Shown one piece after another: positions 35,736 through 50,700 of a stretch of 64,000 bases of DNA. Positions within the stretch are counted from its first letter, which is position 1, and the number at the start of each line of letters is the position of its first letter. The DNA lies in the NCBI GenBank assembly GCA_035967665.1, contig JAYWLB010000036.1, positions 62,001 through 126,000 of the forward strand, read 5' to 3'. The stretch is from Arctic95D-9 sp035967665. Its GTDB lineage: Bacteria > Verrucomicrobiota > Verrucomicrobiia > Verrucomicrobiales > DEV007. The translations under genes and the position numbers were made by a program. The notes beneath the pieces are model-generated. The model saw only the letters and a program-made list of their open reading frames with translations. It was not told where the DNA came from and did not search any database.

Positions 35736-38700
35736 TTATTCTGCGCCTTCCTCCTCTTCTTCGAGAATCTGCTCCTGAGACTCGAGGACATCCTCAAACT
35801 CAGGTGGGGTGATTAATGAGGAATCCAGTTCATTGGCAAAGACGAAGTGAAAGGTTGGATTTCCATTCACATCGTAATGATCAAATCCAACGAAGAACAT
35901 TCCAAACGGACTGAACCCGGTGAACAGGCCTTCGTTCTCACGCTGCCACTCTTCCAGCAACTTATCTTCAGGATACAGCTCACGAGCTTCTGCAACACTC
36001 AGGAAAGTCCTGTCTGATCCACCTCCGGCAGAACCTTCTCCATCAACGTCGGCACCGCCATCGCCGCTTCCGCCACCTTCACTCCCTCCCGGGATGACCA
36101 CGGGTGGGTTTGTCAGCTCGATTGAGTTGTAGTAGAAGGCAAAACTTGCCGCATTTGTCGGGGACGGCCCCGTATTGATTGCATTACCATGTTCACCGGG
36201 CATAGAAGGAGCAACACCGGTAATGTTTACGGTAAACTCGTCATCACGTTGCAGAATCGATGGGTCAGTCTCCGCACCGATAAAGGCCTCACCATTCAGG
36301 AGCGCATCCGCCTGAATATCGTTGCTCGAACGCTCTGCAACGTAAAACCTCAACTCATCGACACCCGTGAATTCACTGTTCTCGTCTGCGATGATGGAGC
36401 CTCCGGATGGATCCGTCACAGCATTGGCACTCGCCGCAATCTGTGTCACTCCACCGAGGGCAACCGCACTGGATACGTGATTTACGTGTCCAATCATGCT
36501 GTCGGCAGATGCGATATCGGAACCGGCAGTCACCGTGATATCCCCTTCCCTCGCACCGGATCCCCCGAGAGCATCGATCGAGGAAGTCGGCGAATAAAGA
36601 TCATCTCCATGACCGATTTTGGTATAGGCACCTTTGTCTCCGGCCGTTGCCACCATGATGATGTCGTTGCCGGCAATAACGTCAATTGCCCCGCTCATAC
36701 TTCCATTGGCTGTGGCGCCACCATTTCCTATCTGGGAATATGACCGGATATCCGATCCGCCGGTCAGGCTGATGTCATTCACCGCAGTAACGGAAACGGC
36801 GTTGATCAGAGACGAAATGTTTACCTCAATACCACCACTTCCAATCTGAACACTGGCTTGAACCCCGTCTCCTGCGGTGCCAACCACATTCGCAGCTGAA
36901 GTGACGGTGGTTCCTCCGGTGAAGTTAACAGCGTTGTAACTGGTTCCACCATTTCCAATCGCAGCCTCGGTAAAGTCATCGACTCCCCCCACCACGGAAA
37001 CGTCACCCATTGTTGATGTCACACCAACCGAGCCTGCAATATCTCCGGAACCACGGCTTCCACCATTTCCAATCCTTGAATATGCATCGGATCCGCTGCC
37101 ACCCTGAATCGTGACGGCATTTGCTGTGACGGTTACATCCCCCCCCTTGGTTCCGCCGGCTCCCAAACCGCCATTTCCGATTTGTGCATAGGACTGATCA
37201 CCTCCTGCAGTGACTTGAAGCACACCATCCACAGTTCCGGCAGTAAGATCAATTGTGATACTCCCGTCGAGATTGGAAGTGCCACCACTCCCCCCGTCAC
37301 CGACTTGAGCAAAGGCTCCGATTCCGGTTCCGCCGAGGACAGAGAGTCCATTGTCGTGTGTCGTCACATTGATACTACCGGTTGTAGAGGTGCTATCCCC
37401 ATTGTTGAAACCAATTTGAGCAGAAGCGTTCGCAGAAGTATTGCCGCCCTGAATAACGACACCGTACCCGGCAACCTGACTAAGGCCGCCAGCGGTTCCA
37501 ACCGCAATACCGGCACTCTGGCTTCCGTCACCTATGAGGACTTGACCGCTATTGGCACCGAACTCAGCTGCGGCCGGCATTGCCGCCACTGCAATCGACT
37601 GGAAATCCGGCAGGCTGACTGTTTGGAAATCAGATGAGGTGGCATCAAAGACGCCCGACATCGTCATGTCCGGCATCATCGCCATTGTTGAGCCGGTATT
37701 GGCCCAGCCTCCAAGAAGGTTCATGTTTCCGGACCCGGCATTCTGCAGTCCCGTGAGGATGGAAAGGTTTCCACCACTCAGCAAATTAACATGATTCATT
37801 GAACTGAACGATACATTGGCCTGCGCACCGTCTCCAATAGTGAGAACGCCCGCTCCTCCGGATGCAATGAGCACATCGTCAGTGGAAGTCGCGGCACCGA
37901 TTGTTTCAGCAAGTGTGATCAGGGTGCCACCATTTCCGGTCTGCTGACGCAGAATAGAAGCCATATTAATTCCGCTCAAACCGACGAGAGAGAAGCCATT
38001 GTCGCCGCCACTGGTTCCGGCGGCGTAATCAACTGATCCTGCACCATCACCGGTTTGGTGAGCGATAAGCGCTGCACCGGTAGTTCCATCGGAAAGTGTG
38101 ATCGAACCGTCTGTGTAAACATTCAAGCCACCGGTTCTTGTGCCGGGAGCTGAGCCATCAGTATCACCGTGGCCGATAATAGCACCGGAAGTGACGTCCG
38201 TTCCACCATTGATTCCAATATCACCTCCTGCAACGATCGAGATAGTGCCGTTGATCGTCTCACTGGCGTTCTCAATCGAGTGTCCGATCTGAGCCGCTGA
38301 CTCAGAACCACCGCCACCGGTCATCGTAATCGCACCGCCAATATTCGCTGTGACGAATCCTGAAGTTCCCGCCGCACCAGACTTGTTGCCGATTTGCGAG
38401 TAATTGCGATTGCCACCGCTTCCAGCACTCATGACCAACGAATCGCCTCCCACGAGAACATTTCCGGTTCGAACGCCATCACTGGCGGCTCCGCCGAGTC
38501 CGATCTGACTGTAGGCATTTCCCGACGTGCCTGACATAAGAACGATCGCACCAGTTCCCGTAGCCCGGGTGTTACTTGTGATGGTTCCGTCAGCATCCTG
38601 CCCACCGGCACCAATCTGAACGTAAGCGTTCTCCCCACCGTTCGATGCATTGAGGCTCAGTCCGTTACCAAAGGTAACCAGGGTGTCTCCTGTCATCGTT

Positions 38701-41700
38701 GACGCATCAGCACCAAGACCTCCAATACCGATTTGTGAGAAGCTTCCCCGGGTTGCTGAATTTGCACCTGAGGTCAGAGAAACAGCGCCACTCGCGGTTA
38801 CCGTGGTCGTTCCCTCAATCGTGCCTACGAATGAATTTCCGCCACCGCTGGCACCCCCACCTGAACCGATCTTGGTGTAGGCAGAAGGACCGTCACCGCT
38901 TATCATCGTAACATTCACTGCCGTGACGGTCGTGTTTGCACCAGTCAGATTCGCAACCGGAGTCGCCGCATTTCCAGATCCGGTTCCACCGAGGCCGATC
39001 ATTGAATAGTTGTTACTGTTGGCACCACCTTTCAACTCCACATCGCCAAGCGAAGCGGTAACGGTTGTAAATCCACTCATCAATCCATCGTGGATCAACC
39101 CTCCGCCACCAATCTGGGTATATGCCTGTTGGCCTGTCGCAGTAGACGAATCAAGACTGATACTACCGGTCGTAGCTGTCACCGTTGTATTGGAAGTGAT
39201 GTCGCCTGAAGGCAAACTGCCTCCGCCAATGAGCCCTCCACCCGCACCAATCTGTGAGTAGGCATCGCCGCCACCGGCAGCGAGAACAAACGAATCACCG
39301 AGCACATTGACATCACCTGTCTTGTCAGCATCGGAGTCTTCGCCACCGATTCCGATCTGTGTATAAGCACCGGTTCCGGAGCCGCTGTTCATTGTGATCG
39401 CACCTGCGCCGGCAACATCCATCGTAATCGGGTGAACATTCACGAAAGTATGACCAATAATCGTTCCATCCGCATTGAAGCCACCGGCACCTATTTGAGC
39501 GTAGGAGCGCGTGCTGCCACCATCCATATCAACGCCTCCAAGGGCGCTCACTGCAGTAACATCTCCGGCTGTTCCGAGAGCACCGGAAGCATCGTGTCCC
39601 CCGTGTCCGATCTGAACGTAGGCATCAGAACCGTCACCGGCAGCCATTGTCACCGCACCGGTTGTTGCTACGGCAACCACACCGCCGGCATCGCCGCGGT
39701 TCTCGTCACCACCGTGCCCGATCTGGGAGTAGGCATCAGCAGCGCCGTCGCCGCCATTCATAGCTACCGAAGTGAATCCACCTATGAGAATATCGCCATC
39801 CTTCGAGTTGGTCTCCGTTCCACTATTCGCTCCGCCATGACCGATTTGGGTGTAGGCGTTGTCCGCGGATGCCGAATGCATCGTCAGGGTTCCGGGAACA
39901 GCCGGAATGATAGGCGTCAGAGTTAACTCGTTGAAGTTAACAAAGATGTCTGAAGTAAGAATTCCATCTGTGTTGTATCCACCGTGTCCCAGCTGAGCAT
40001 AAGCTCCGCCACTTCCACCTGCAGTCGCATTGAGATCGAGCGCACCTGCTAAAATGCGAATCTCATCAGCGGCAACCCCATGATCTCCATTTGCGAGATG
40101 ACCTCCGTGGCCAACCTGTGCATATGCGTCGGTGCTGGAACCGCCCGTGATATCAAGTTCACCCGCAGTCGTAATTAGAATGTCTCCATTGGTGTTACCT
40201 AGATTCTCATTACCACCGTGTCCAATTTGTCCGTAGGAATCGGAACCCGTTCCGCCCTCGACAGTGATGTTGTTCGATTCCGTAATCGTAATCGAACCTG
40301 ACTTCGTCGAAGCCTCGGTAGACCCGGGTGTTCCTCCACCGTGACCAATCTGGCTGTAGGCGCGAGTTCCACCACCCTTGAGAACAATGTCAGCTGCTTT
40401 CCCGATAGTAATATCTCCGGACAGATTCGCAACGCGCTCACTGCCGCCGTGACCAATCTGTGTGTAGGCATCAGAGAGACCTGAAGAATTCAGAGTGATG
40501 TTTCCACCACCTCCGACAACAGCGTTGCCAGCCGTAGGATCCACATTGATGAAGATGTCACCACTGAGTGTTCCACCGAGGGCGTTATCAGTATCAAACC
40601 CGCCGTGACCGATCTGAGCGTAGGCATCTGCCATACCACCCGAGTCCATGTCAATAGCATTGGCGAGCACAACGATACGGCCGTCCATGGCTCCCTCGGT
40701 AAGAGGACCACCGTGCCCAACCTGAGTGAAGTTACCGGTATCGGTAGAACCATTCCCCGATTCAAGCTTCAGGGTTCCGTTTCTGGCATCCACACGAACA
40801 TCACCATTTATAGTCGCGGCGTCAGGATCATTTCCACCATGACCGATCATAGCCCAGGAATCATCTTCACTGGAATTCAGACCGCCGGTAAGAGTGATGT
40901 TTGTTCCGGCGGTTACATCGATGTCAGCCATCATCGAAACGGTTCCGGACCAGGCGAGACCTCCGTGTCCAATTTGAGCAAACGAATTATGAGAATCACC
41001 TCCGAGGATATCAACAAACGTTCCGGCATTCACACTGATGGTGTCGTCTGCGTCTCCATAGGCACCTCTGGATTCAATTCCACCATTTCCAACCAACGCA
41101 AAGTTACGCTGGCTACCGGCACCACCGTGAAGACTGAATGAGGTAGCCGCATCGATATCAATGAAGCCATTGGCATCACCTGTCACCCGGTGCCCGCCGT
41201 TTCCGATCTGAGCATACGCCCCGTTGGTTCCGGGACCGGCTTTGACATTCACCCATCCATTGAGTGACTCGACTTTAATGTCACCAATCGCATCGGCGTC
41301 CGCGTCTTCACCACCGACCCCAACCTGAACGAAAGAATCCGCTCCGGTCCCGCCCGTGATGTCGATGTTACCATCAGCAATCAGATTGATCTTAGTAGTC
41401 GCACTCCCGAGGGTGGTTGAATCCGCATCCTCACCTCCGATACCGATCATTCCGTAGGCATTACTCCCACCGCCATCCATGGAGAAGGCACCTCCGGAAT
41501 TAACTGTGACAAGCCCGTCATGCACGCCATCTGAATCGCTACCACCTACGCCAATCTGGACGAAAGCGCGGGTTCCACCGCCGGCGTCCATATCAATGGC
41601 ACCGCCGGTCATGACATCCACTGTGGTCGTAGCGCTTCCGAGATTCCCTGTCGCGCTGTAACCTCCGATACCGATCATGGAGAAAGCGTCCGTATTGGTT

Positions 41701-44700
41701 CCGCCCACCATCGTAAGGGTGCCGCCGGCATCCACATCGATATTCGCATTGTGGTCGCCGTTCGAATCGCGCCCGCCGATACCGATCATGGTGAATCCTT
41801 TGAGGGAGGCACCACTGGTCATCGCGATGTTATTTGCTACATCCACCTTCACGCCTGTCGTGATGGCTCCACTGCTGTCAGCATGGCCACCCGCACCGAT
41901 CATGGAGAAGGAATCGTTTTCGGTAGTGGCCGGCGTTCCCGCCGTCATGGAAAGCCCCCCGTTGTCGCTTGTAACCGTCACCTGACCGGTCTTCGTTCCA
42001 GTGACACCGTTTCCGCCCTGACCGATCATGGTGAAAGCATTTTCGCCGGATCCACTCATGAGTGTGATGTCAGTATCGCTCTGAACTGTGACGTTACCGC
42101 TAATGCTGCCATCAGAACCTTCCTGGCCTCCGACACCGATCATGCTGTAGGAATCCAGCGCGCTGCTTGAGTTGAGTTGGACGCCGCCGTCGGTTGAAGT
42201 CACGCTGATATTACCGGTTTTGGTTCCGATGACACGGTCACCACCAAGACCGATCATGGTGTGCGCCGCTCTTCCTCCATTACTGGTGAGAACGATGTCA
42301 TTAAGCGCTGAAACTACGAAGTTGTCGGTGTTTACAGTTCCCGAATTCAACGATCCTCCGATTCCGACCTGGCTGTATGCATAGTCACCTGATCCGGAAT
42401 TCAGAGCAATGCCGCCACCGGATGTCTGAACATCAATTTCAGCATCCAGAACGACACCTCCCAAAGTAGATCCGCCCAGGCCAATCAAGGTATGCGCAAA
42501 ATCGCCGCTACCCGAAGTCATCGTTATGTCCCCGGAGGCAGCGACATTCACATCGCCACCAATCGCGCCCTGATACCCCAGGCCGCCATTACCAATCTGA
42601 CTGTAGGCACCGTAGGCTCCTGCAGTCATCCCAATTGCTTTGACATTCGCTACCGAAACAGCGGAGGCAGTATCTATCGCTCCGACCTGACCACCGAGCA
42701 AAGAACCGGCTCCTCCACCATGACCAATCTGTGTGTATCCACCCGCTCCAGCAGCGCCGGAAGTCATCGTCAAATCACCTTGAAGAACCGGAGTCGAAGT
42801 TCCAGTGATCGTAATCAATCCTGACTTGTCCCCTGACTCATCAGCCCCGCCGTGACCAATCTGAGCAAAAGTATTGGAGGCACCTGAGCCGCCATTCAGC
42901 GAGAGACTGGTAAAATTAGTGACACTGATATCACCGTTTCGCCCACCACCTGCGAATTCACCAATCACCGTGTCGTCCGAAATTCCATGTCCAATTTGCG
43001 CGTAAGCACCCGCTCCTGTGTTACCTCCGGATATATTAATCGCAGCGGGCTCACAGAAAGAGATGTTGATTAACCCGTTGATGATTCCCGTCGGATCTGC
43101 AGGTGCAGTTCCCGCACCGGTAGGTCCGGCACCTGTGCCACCGCCGGCACCACCATGACCGACCTGAACGTATGCTCCGGCTCCGGTTCCGGCGGTCATG
43201 TTCAAGCCGCCGGAAAAGTCAGTTCCAGCCACATTGACATCACCCTTAGCCTGGATATCAATGACACCGCTGAGACCACTGGCGTTAACACCTGTTCCAT
43301 AGAAGCCGATCTGAGTGGCCGCATTCGCACCTGATCCGCTGAGAATATTAATCTGACGTCCTCTCAAAATGGTCTGCCCCAATCGGCTACCCACACGAAC
43401 TGCTTCGGTTTGCGTGCTGCTACCAACTGTAAGAATGCCCTGTGACTGACCACCGAGTCCACCCATGGGAACAGTCTGACCAGCTACGACTCCAAAAGTA
43501 TCGCAATCGTTAAAATCGGCAGCGCCGGGAATGATTTCCGGATCACAGAAATCAATGACGCTGACTTCATTCAGGTAGTCCATTGAAGAAGGATCCTGCA
43601 CTCCGTTCCAACCGGCAACGAGAGCAACTGTTCCCTCGCCTGCATTTTGAATGCTGCGATTGAAATTCAAATTACCGGTCGAAAGAACGATAAAACTGAA
43701 GATATCGTCTTTGTATTGTGTCGTCGGATCAGTAGGCAAATTGATCGTGTTGTTTCCACTCAGGGTCATGACCACGTTTCCGCCACCAATGTTACCAGCA
43801 GCAATTTCCCCCACATTCTCAAGAACCGTCTCGGTAAGTCCGCCAGGGGCCGGGGCGTTTGCACCTATCACGGTCGTTCCGCCGTTGGTTACATACTGGT
43901 AACCATCACCGCCGAGGTAGCTGTTGGCGTTGTTCTTGAGACCTGTTGTTCCACCCGAACCATCGGTTTGGGTGCGATGAAGAAGATGCACATTCGCATT
44001 ATTCTGATTGGTAACTCTTGCCTCAGTTGCTCCTCCTACAAAAATCTGAAGACCTCCTTCACGAGTTCCCGTGCTGCTTCCACTTCCGAAGTTACCGTAG
44101 TCGCCGGCACCATCACCATGACCGATCTGAACCCAACTATAACCGTTGCCGCCCCTCATGTTGAGATCACCGCTGTTATCGGCCACTACAAAAATCCGCC
44201 CGCTCAGCGCGCCGTCGACGTCGCGACCACCGTGACCGATCTGGACTGACTGGTTTGATCCCAGACCGCCTCTCATATTGATTCCAGCCCCATTCGCTGT
44301 CCGAACCCCCGTCACCACAGTGAGTTTTCCGTTATGATCACCGTCAGAGGCACGACCACCATGGCCGATCTGCATATAGCCACCGAGATTCTTGTTCCCG
44401 CCGCCCTCTACACTCATATCGAGGGATCCGTCGATGTTGATGCAAATGTCGCCGGCATGGCCACCGCCAGTTGCAGCTGAAGCAGTGTATCCACCGTGTC
44501 CAATTTGCGCGTATGCCTTGCGGCCATTCTCGATAATTTCACCACCTCCCCCGTCGTCACCGAATCCTGAACCGTCGCCGGCTTTCACAGTCAAATCACC
44601 TCTCGTTGTAATCTCAAACGCCGTGCTCGAGTGATTTCCGGAATTGGAGGTACCACCATGTCCAATCTGAACAAATGACTCTTCCCCCCCACCGGAAGTA

Positions 44701-47700
44701 AGATTAATCGCTGCTCCGGCCGTCTGAACGAGACCCGCCGTCTGATTGATTTTGATAAACCCGGTGTTTCCAAGGTCGGTCGCAGTGTCGTCGGCATTGT
44801 GACCGCCATTCCCGATCATTGCGTAACTGCGCATGTCGTCACCGCCTGTCAGAGCGATCGTGCCGACAGAGTCGAGAGTAATATCTCCGGAATGGTCACC
44901 CAGTGCGGCACGGCCACCGTGACCGAGTTGCGCATAGTTATCGTTCTGGTCTCCTCCAATGAAAGAAACACCACCAGCTCCGGCACTTACGGTGATGTCA
45001 CCGTCATGACCGGCACGAGTCGAAGCATCTGCGCGAGCAGAAATCCCCCCGTGCCCCAACTGAACGTAGGAACTATTGGCGTTAGGACTTCCCGCGGCAG
45101 CAACCTTCGTCACACTTGATGCATCGAACTTCACTTCGTCAGCAGCAAGAGCAATAATTGCTCCGGTATGCCCACCTCTCGTTGAAGCACCGCCATTACC
45201 GAGCTGCGCATAAGCATTGCCATCATTTCCACTCGTGAACTTGATTGATGCGCCAGCGCCACCGGCAAGAACAGCTCCCGCAGCATCAACCCCGGCCCGC
45301 ACCGTAATTGCCCCGGTAGTTCCGATCGCGTCTCCGACTGGAGTATTGATGTGATACGCGCTGGCAGCCCCCTGAGGCTGAACGTCCCGGGCTTCGAAAC
45401 TGGAGTCATAACCTCCATGGCCGACCTGGGCAAAAGCCTGATCACCATCCACACCGAGATTCGTGGTCTGGCCTGCTTTGAAATCCACCCCGGTAAGCGA
45501 AGTCACCGTAATCGCACCATTGTGATCACCGTAGGAGGTATGTCCCCCATGACCAAGTTGAACAAACGCCTGATTGGCCACGCCCGCAGCAAAATTCACT
45601 GCACCGGCCTCGCTGGTCACGTTGATGGCTCCGTTATGTCCCTCACCCGCTTGAAGTGCAGCGCTGGCATACCCACCGTGACCGAGTTTGCCGTATGACG
45701 TATCACCATCCCCTGCGGTAAAAGTGATGTCGCCCGCTGTCGTCGTGACATCAATTTGTCCGGAATGAGTGCCGCTGAAATAGCGGTCATTGTAATTGTT
45801 TCCGCCACTGTTCTGACGATCGTCGTTACGCCCGCCATGGCCGAGTTGCGCGTAATTGTTACTTTCATCTCCACCTGAGAATGAGATTGGTCCTCCCGCT
45901 GTCACCCCGATCGTTCCGGTATGACCGCCGGAGGCGAGGTAACCACCATGCCCCAGCTGAGCATAACGATGCTGAGGTGTTTCACTTGATGACGCGTCGG
46001 AATCAACTCCGGCTACAGAAGAGCCGTCGAATGTGATACCCCCCGCAACAGCACTCACGAGAATGTTACCAACATGATCACCGTCGGTGAGCGACCCTCC
46101 GTGTCCCAACTGAGTAAAAGCTTCCCGCTGACTTCCCGTCGTAAACGTAATATCACCTGTGGCACTGGTTACTGTGATATCAGCTGTATTACCAACCCGC
46201 TCCAGAGCTGTAGGTGGAGCAGTATACCCGGGATCGCCGGGATTCGGATTGTCGGCGTCACGTCCACCGTGACCAATCAATGCGTAGGCGTAGCGACCAT
46301 CAACACCGCCATCCGCCTCTCCGTTGTTTCCGCCGGAGATAACGATATCATTGGCTGCCGTGACCGAGATCTGATCCCGGACCCCGAGAATCTCCTGCCC
46401 GAAGTCTCCTCTGGCACCAGCCCCGCCATGTCCGATCTGAAGATAGGCGTTAGTCCGGTCACCAGCGACTCCTGAGATAGAACCTGCGGATGAAACAAGA
46501 ACGCTTCCTGTTGCATTCCCGCTGGCCTCACGCCCACCATGACCGATTTGAACATACCCTTCGACTCCGGTCGCAAACGGGAAGTTCGGTGCTCCATCAG
46601 CAACACCGGAAGTGCCTCTCATTGTCAGATCACCACCTGAACTGACGGTGATTACTCCGTCCTTAGTTCCTACCGAGCCATCGCCGCCATGTCCAATCTG
46701 TGCGTATGAGCGATCACCCGCTCCCGCCAGAATATCGAGTGTTCCGGACGCTGCCACTGTGATCGCGCCTCCGAGATCTCCTTCAGAAGCTCTGCCACCA
46801 TGTCCAATCTGCGCAAAGTGATCATCAGTGCCAACATTATTGCCCCCTCCCTGAACAAGAACATCAGCGCCCTTCACGACGATACTGCTGTCTTTTGAAT
46901 AGCTGGCCGTAGCCATTGTGTCCCCATCGGGATTCGCATTCGCTGTAAAGGTTGCGATACCCGTTGCATAATCGATAGAACCAACCACTCCAGCCGTTGA
47001 ATGAGTCAATACACCGGAACCGTTATCCGTGATTGTATTAAGCCCTACGGTGAGACTCAAAGAAGAAGGAATGACACCAGCAGGCGTAATTAACACGGTC
47101 GCGTTCCCACCGGCCAACGCATTTACGAGTCCGGGAACACCGGCACCGGTCACCGCATTCACCCCACCGTGATCTCCATCCAAATCGAAGCCTCCATGCC
47201 CGATGATTGCAAACTGTCTGTCGGAGCTGAAACCTGCAGATCCCTCCGAAGGATCAATACCAGCCTGCACCGTCACATTTCCGTCTACCGCCCCAAAGCT
47301 GGCGTCGACCGAAATCATTCCTTTTAAGGTCGGATCCATGTCAGGGAGAGTGTCACTGTTGTCATAACCACCGTGACCAATTTGAGCATAGGTGCTGCCA
47401 CCGGTTCCTCCGACCAGATTAATTCCGCCTTCTTTTGCGTGCACCATGATATCACCGGTTGCGTCACCGAACGCAGCGTCGAATCTCGCGTCTGTGCCAT
47501 CCTGATTGGTCCCTCCAATCACATCGAGAGTCCGGAAACCAATTTGAGCCGATTCAATCGAGGTAGAGCTTCCGGTATTGCCGGCCAACACCTCAACTGA
47601 GTAACCCAGCACATTGGTCATTCCAAGGCGGGAACCCACCGCGATCGCTCTGCTGGAAGCGTTGATCGAAACCTGACCATTCGCATGATCGAGCCCCGCC

Positions 47701-50700
47701 CCTCCCAGAGTCGTGCCATTGTCGTTGCCGAACATACTTCCATCAGCCTTGATACTGAGGATATCCATGAACGCGGTAGGCGGACAATAGAGGTGATTGA
47801 CCTGTGAATAAAACTCACCGGTCAGACGCGAAGGTCCGTCTACAATGGCGGAATTACCCAAAGCATTCCCAACACCTGCAACGAGATTGATATCTCCGCT
47901 GCCGGGATTCTGAATGCTGTAATTAACGTCGATGTCCCCCGAAGCGAGCAGATTAAATTGATTCGCCTGAGCCGTTCCATTACCGGCGGCAAACGCATTG
48001 GAATAATCAAGCTGGGTGTTAACCGTGATATTTTTAGCCGAGTAGGCGAAATTACCGAGCGCCAGATTTGGCGTGATGAAATTGTCTCTGAAAGCATCGG
48101 TGAAGGTAATGTTATCACCTCTCGTGGTTGCAGCGCCATCGTTGAGCACTTCAAAACCATCGAGTGCAATCACCTGATAACCAACCCCTGTCGGGGTGTA
48201 ATTACCGACAATGGTAGAGAGGTCCAGGTTAGCTGCCGCAAAAGGGTTGTTGTTGTTCGCTGTTCGATCAAACGAATGGCCTATCCACGCAGTTTCGCTG
48301 CCACTGGTGTCCAAAGTTATCTTGTTGGCAACGACCTGAATGCCACCGGTCCGGTCTCCACCAAGATTGGTAGTATCGTTGTTTTGATCATCACCGTGAC
48401 CGATTAAAGCATAAGACTCGGAGCCAGTCCCCGCATCAACCATAAGATCCCCCTTCTCACTGATCACGTGAATATCCCCGGTAATATTGACGGTTTGATT
48501 CTCGTTCCAGCCACCGTGACCGATCTGTGTGTAGGCCCGCGAGCCGGCCCCTGCGAGCAATTCGATGTCGCCAGTGGCAGAGACGGCGATAACACCGTCC
48601 AATGTTGTCACATTTCCATCAACAGCACTGCGGCCACCGTGACCGATCTGAGCATTATTCTCAGTGGCACCACCTTTCAGGGAAATGCCTCCGAGGGCTG
48701 AAGAAGCAAACTGGATTTCATCCCCGTTTCCGTCGCCGTCGAAATCACCCATGTCATCAAACTTTCCTGTCCCGAGACTCGTGAAGAGGTCACCCGTTCC
48801 CGCACTTACTTTGATAACACCACTTTGATTGCCATCGGCATCCCAACCTCCGTGACCGATTTGAGCATGATTCTGTCCCCGATCGAGGCCGGCAGTCAGA
48901 TTGACATCAAGACCGGCACGAACATGAATGTCACCGGTGTTATGCCCCTTTGTACCATATCCACCGTTACCGATTTGAGTGTAGGACCCATCTTCGGTTC
49001 CACTCTCGAGACTGACCATGCCAGTCCTCGCGGCTACGGTGATACTACCGCGATGGCCGTTGTCTACGACATTGTTTCCATTATCAGACTCGTAACCACC
49101 ATTACCGATCTGCGCCCAGGTCAAATCGTGATCTCCTGTTTCAAAGGTGATCCACAGGTTCACAGTTCCCGCATCACCTGGATTGGGATTAGCAGTATTA
49201 GGTGACGCTGTCATTCCGGGATTCATATCCCGGAGAAACGTAACCGTCGAAGTGCCTTCTTCACTGTAGGAAACATTACCCACCACCTCAGATGCAAGGA
49301 TGGTCTCGGTGCCCGTTCCGAAATCTGCTGTAATGTCGGCGGTTGGATTCAAAGTTCCGTCGCCCTCAGGATCAGCCAGATAACCAACAATGGTCCCATC
49401 GTCGAGGCGGATTGCGATAGAGAGAGTACCGGGAACAACCCGGGTATACATCAGGTTGAAGTTTGCTCCGGAACCCAGGTTAGCCGCGTGATCCTGATTG
49501 ATCGTAGCGTTGTTCCCGTCGGTCCGGGATCCCTGCCCATAGCTCACATAATAACCTTCTCCCGGATTGGGAACACCAGTGAAGCGATTTCCACCCGCTA
49601 TCTTAATATCCCGCTCGGCAAAGACGTTGATGTTAGCGACATGATCGCCTCGTGCCCCGTGCCCTCCACTACCTAACATCACATAGCTGCTTGGCCCGCC
49701 ATTTTCGGCGGTAAAGGTAAGATCGCGACCCGCCATCACGTTGAACGTTTCCAGCGGATCTCCATCTACGTCCCGCAATCCAAGATTTCCCTGTGATCCC
49801 CGACCGCCATGTCCGAGTTGAGCATAATTTCCGTTGTCAGCCCACTCATTATCTGTTGCACCGCCACTCGCGAAAAGAATATCACCATCAGCACTCGCCC
49901 CCAGAGTTCCATCCCGGGCAACCCCGGCCCGAACTTCAATTCCTCCATAGTGATTGCCGTGTGAATTCGCTCCACCATGGCCAAGCTGAGCAAAATGGTA
50001 ATTGCCGCGCCCACCGCCAACACTCGGCTCGAAAGTCCGGTTGATATCTCCAGCGAGAAACGAGATCGAACCATCATTTGCGACCACCGTGATATCACCG
50101 TGGTGCCCCACCGGAAGCCCGGTAACAGTGTTGTTCAATCCTCTCACATCGGTGGATCCGTTGCTGGAAACATCGGCATCATATCCACCGTGTCCCAGTA
50201 GAGCCGAAGCACGCCCATCTTCATTCGTGAAAAGTCCGCCATCATTCGTATACGATCCGGCGATGAATTTGATATTGCCATCAACGATCATTGAAATATC
50301 GCCACTCTGACCAACCGCATCAGCACCGGTTCCAAACCCGCGGGAATGATTTCCCCCGTGCCCGACTTGAACGTAGCTATCAATGAAGTTTCCAGCTCTT
50401 GCATAAAAACCCTCACCACTCACATCTCTGCCATCCGCAAGAGTTGCCCCTACTGCAAATTCTCCACCGGTGATTGTGATGTCTCCACTGTGACTACCAT
50501 CTGAATCACGTCCTCCATGGCCGAGGTGAGCCCAACCTTCCCGATTGCTGACCGCTACATTATTTGATGCTACGAAAGCGATGCCTCCATCCGCGGTAAC
50601 CGTAATATCTCCCGTGTGCGTCCCCTGATTGGAACGACCTCCATGTCCTAATTGCACATAGGTGTAGTCGTCTGAACCGGCGAGGAAGCGAATATCTCCG

